From the NCBI RefSeq assembly GCF_000317285.1, contig NZ_AJLN01000037.1:1-64000 (forward strand): a stretch of 64,000 bases of DNA, read 5' to 3'. The notes below the pieces were generated by a model, which worked only from the letters and a program-made list of their open reading frames with translations, did no database searches and was not told where the DNA came from. Shown here in pieces: positions 62,140-64,000 of the stretch. The first letter of the stretch is position 1; each line of letters begins with the position of its first letter. The position numbers were made by a program, and so were the translations under genes. This DNA comes from Chlorogloeopsis fritschii PCC 6912. GTDB lineage: Bacteria > Cyanobacteriota > Cyanobacteriia > Cyanobacteriales > Nostocaceae.

Positions 62140-63171
62140 ATGAAGTTGACTGTCAAGCCAGAAAATATCTTGGAGGCGATCGCACTAAACAGCCGTAAGG
62201 AACTGCAACCTTTTCTGTTGGGTATGCTCGGTATGGGAGTTAGCCAAGTTTTGGTAACTGCCATACGCATGAACGTATTTGACGCTCTGCAAGAGCATCC
62301 CAAAACGGCTGCTGAGTTGGCAACACAGATGGATTGCGATCCTCACGGAATGCAAGTTTTATTAGAAAGCTTGGATGGTTTTGGTTTTCTCAAGCGACAA
62401 GGGCAGCACTATCAACTTACGCAAGATTCTGCTCGTTACTTGACAAAATCGGGTGGGTTAATTTATGACTTTTTGCGGTTGGGTGGTGATATTAATCAGC
62501 AATTGGTGTTGTTGGAAAAAGATATTCGCACTGGCGAAGTTCCCAATTTTCACTTCAATCCTCAATCCGCCACCTGTTTTGCAAACTACTACACTATGCT
62601 CAAAAGTAGTGGACAGCAAAGCGCCCCAAATATTCTCAAATGGGCAAAGCTCAATCCGCCCCCCAAGCGCTTGTTAGATGTGGCAGGCGGCCCTGCAGAA
62701 TACAGCATAGCATTTTGTCAGAAGTATCCCGACTTGAAAGCCGATATTCTGGATTTACCCAATGCGATCCAAGCAGGATTACCCCAAATTGAACAGGCAG
62801 GATTAGGCGATCGCATCCAATACATTGAAGGTAATTTACTGGAAACTAATTGGGGCAACAATTACGATGTTGTGTTTCTCTCCAACATCCTCCACTGTCT
62901 AACAGCCGAGCAGTGCGAAATTACACTCAAAAAAGCATTCCAAGCACTGCGAGCGGGCGGAACTGTATTGATCAACGACTTGTTTCATCCTGGCGAGCAG
63001 GGAAAACTCTCCTCACCAATTAGCTTGTTCTCCCTCATCTATTACGTTACCTGTGGTGGACGCATTTGGCCACAACCTACGATTTTGGATTGGCTAACGA
63101 AGGCAGGATTTGATCGGATTTACACAGGCAGGAATCGACTGGCTTTGTTTGTATCAGCACAGAAACCTTAA
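62140..63171 (+). CDS. SAM-dependent O-methyltransferase (COMT-like)
   Basis: 343 residues from ATG 62140, with AAGGAG at 62127-62132. The N-terminal winged-helix dimerisation domain (about 10-100, MGVSQVLVTAIRMNVFDAL) is followed by the Rossmann domain: LLDVAGGPAEYS (SAM motif I), DILDLPNAI, YDVVFLSNILHCL and AGGTVLINDLF. This is the plan of caffeate O-methyltransferases and of methyltransferases of natural product pathways. Acceptor unknown, no cluster next to it. Confidence 0.9.
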   Translation: MKLTVKPENILEAIALNSRKELQPFLLGMLGMGVSQVLVTAIRMNVFDALQEHPKTAAELATQMDCDPHGMQVLLESLDGFGFLKRQGQHYQLTQDSARYLTKSGGLIYDFLRLGGDINQQLVLLEKDIRTGEVPNFHFNPQSATCFANYYTMLKSSGQQSAPNILKWAKLNPPPKRLLDVAGGPAEYSIAFCQKYPDLKADILDLPNAIQAGLPQIEQAGLGDRIQYIEGNLLETNWGNNYDVVFLSNILHCLTAEQCEITLKKAFQALRAGGTVLINDLFHPGEQGKLSSPISLFSLIYYVTCGGRIWPQPTILDWLTKAGFDRIYTGRNRLALFVSAQKP

Positions 63172-63703
63172 CCCAGCAGCAATTGCTGAACCACTGTGAT
63201 AACTTCAAGCTACTAGGTTAGGAATCAACGCCAAACCAATGTTTTGCTGATTACTACTTTGGTTTGGCGATCGCATCAGCAATAATCTCTATTAAAAAAA
63301 TATGTATAAGAGGAAGATTTTTAGTTTGGCGATCGCTACTGGCGAGATTTACAGACTTTTACCATTCACAAACTTTCAATCACTCCAGTAGGTTTTTCTA
63401 GATAAAAATATCAACAACGTAAAACACTCATATCAGCATACGCTGTTGATATTGTAAACAAGCCATAGCTTATATATTGATGTATTCCCCGCAAGATGAA
63501 TAAAATGCAGTAGCGATATCAAGAATCTCTGACTGTATATCGCTAAGTAAACTGCAAAATCCAGAAAATTTTGAGTAAAGCTAGGCTAGAGGCTTGCATT
63601 ACTCAACATAACCATTACTTGCCGAGAATATAGGAAACAACTCAATGATTGTGTAGTGAGGAGCGCTGCTAAAAACCAGTTTTAAACTGATTTGAGGCTG
63701 CTA
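63172..63703. other. Intergenic region, no gene seen
   Basis: About 530 bp with two GCGATCGC sites and several small inverted repeats (for example around 63410-63460, ATCAACAACG/CGCTGTTGAT). No frame is convincing. Confidence 0.4.
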
Positions 63704-63880
63704 TTAGGGACTCTTGGTAGGAGTGGCAGCAGGGGTAGTAGCAGGTGCCTTAGTAGCAGCGTCAGTTGGTTCACCAGGAGCTGGAGTGGTAGTAGTGGTA
63801 CCCTCTTGAGCATTTTCACAAGCTCCAAGTGCTGAAGCTAAACCTAGCAATAAAGCAAAACCAAGAACTTTTATTTTCAT
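63704..63880 (-). CDS. Small lipoprotein with Thr/Pro/Ala-rich tail
   Basis: 58 residues from ATG 63878-63880 with GAGGAG upstream. Signal peptide MKIKVLGFALLLGLAS and lipobox LGAC; the mature part (about 38 residues) is low-complexity, rich in Thr, Pro and Ala (TTTTTPAPGEP, TPAATPTKSP). It resembles small surface lipoproteins; possible cell-wall or periplasm spacer. Single gene at the window's end. Confidence 0.75.
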   Translation of the reverse strand: MKIKVLGFALLLGLASALGACENAQEGTTTTTPAPGEPTDAATKAPATTPAATPTKSP

Positions 63881-64000
63881 AACTCCTCTTTCACCAAACT
63901 TTGGCACAATTTTGAGCTTCGTTGACTACGATACCTCATTTGTTGCTTTTTTTTAATTATTTTATATCAAAAGATTTAAAGGTTAATTTGGATTGTTGAG

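Overview
The window reads as chromosome of a filamentous, probably heterocyst-forming cyanobacterium (Nostocales). The evidence is the HIP1 octamer GCGATCGC scattered throughout, heptameric CCCCTAG-type repeats, many dispersed palindromic repeats, an rbp-rpsU gene pair, ndhI of cyanobacterial NDH-1, and many proteins typical of Nostoc-like genomes. Species cannot be fixed from the sequence alone. No rRNA, tRNA, CRISPR array or intact transposase was recognised.

Layout. 0-8 kb: tandem palindromic repeats, remnants of a channel gene and of a sensor kinase next to an intact NarL-type regulator, a small conserved protein, polyphosphate kinase, a PhoB-type regulator, an HMA_2-like membrane protein, a peptidase relic and a conserved unknown protein. 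8.2-13.75 kb: a guanidine locus on the minus strand, with a candidate NtcA site, a guanidine-I (ykkC) riboswitch, a Ni-dependent guanidine hydrolase of the ureohydrolase family, its nickel chaperones HypA and HypB, and a three-gene ABC importer. 14-24 kb: repeats, a PHP phosphoesterase, an orphan type II thioesterase, small proteins, an operon of a dead HtrA-PDZ protein, a short active protease and an atypical response regulator, then a two-component pair and a glycosyltransferase. 24.7-27.1 kb is decaying: a methyltransferase gene with two amber codons and a frameshift, an intact methyltransferase, and a mosaic ORF made from pieces that look like phosphite dehydrogenase (ptxD) and its LysR regulator.

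27-37 kb holds conserved membrane proteins, the RNA-binding protein/S21 pair, lipoproteins, a methyltransferase and a GT39 glycosyltransferase. 38.2-43.1 kb, after a 1.26-kb gene-poor stretch, is the most novel part: two copies of a two-gene module, each with a soluble helical protein resembling the pore-forming domain of Cry delta-endotoxins and a single-span membrane partner. The second copy has a GNAT acetyltransferase gene between them. 43-54.6 kb is housekeeping and surface metabolism: galactokinase, a lone ndhI, pentapeptide and DUF1232 proteins, ATP-dependent PEP carboxykinase, an MBL-fold protein, an MFS exporter, a serine hydrolase, an NlpC/P60 cell-wall peptidase and a GtrB-like glycosyltransferase. 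54.6-56.9 kb is accessory: a truncated macro-domain gene, and an unknown acidic protein and a decayed UPF0175/PIN toxin-antitoxin pair bounded by attC-like sequences. 57-63.9 kb: a LuxR regulator divergent from a DJ-1/PfpI hydrolase and a DUF6220 protein, a Cas4-like nuclease, phosphoglucomutase, a LapA-domain protein, an O-methyltransferase and a small lipoprotein.

How the genes work together: the guanidine locus forms a complete sense, import, hydrolyse and metal-supply unit feeding ammonium and urea into nitrogen metabolism. The protease trio looks like a split HtrA system. The 38-43 kb modules look like a toxin/partner or cell-death system. Gene decay is a recurring theme, with eight broken genes recognised.
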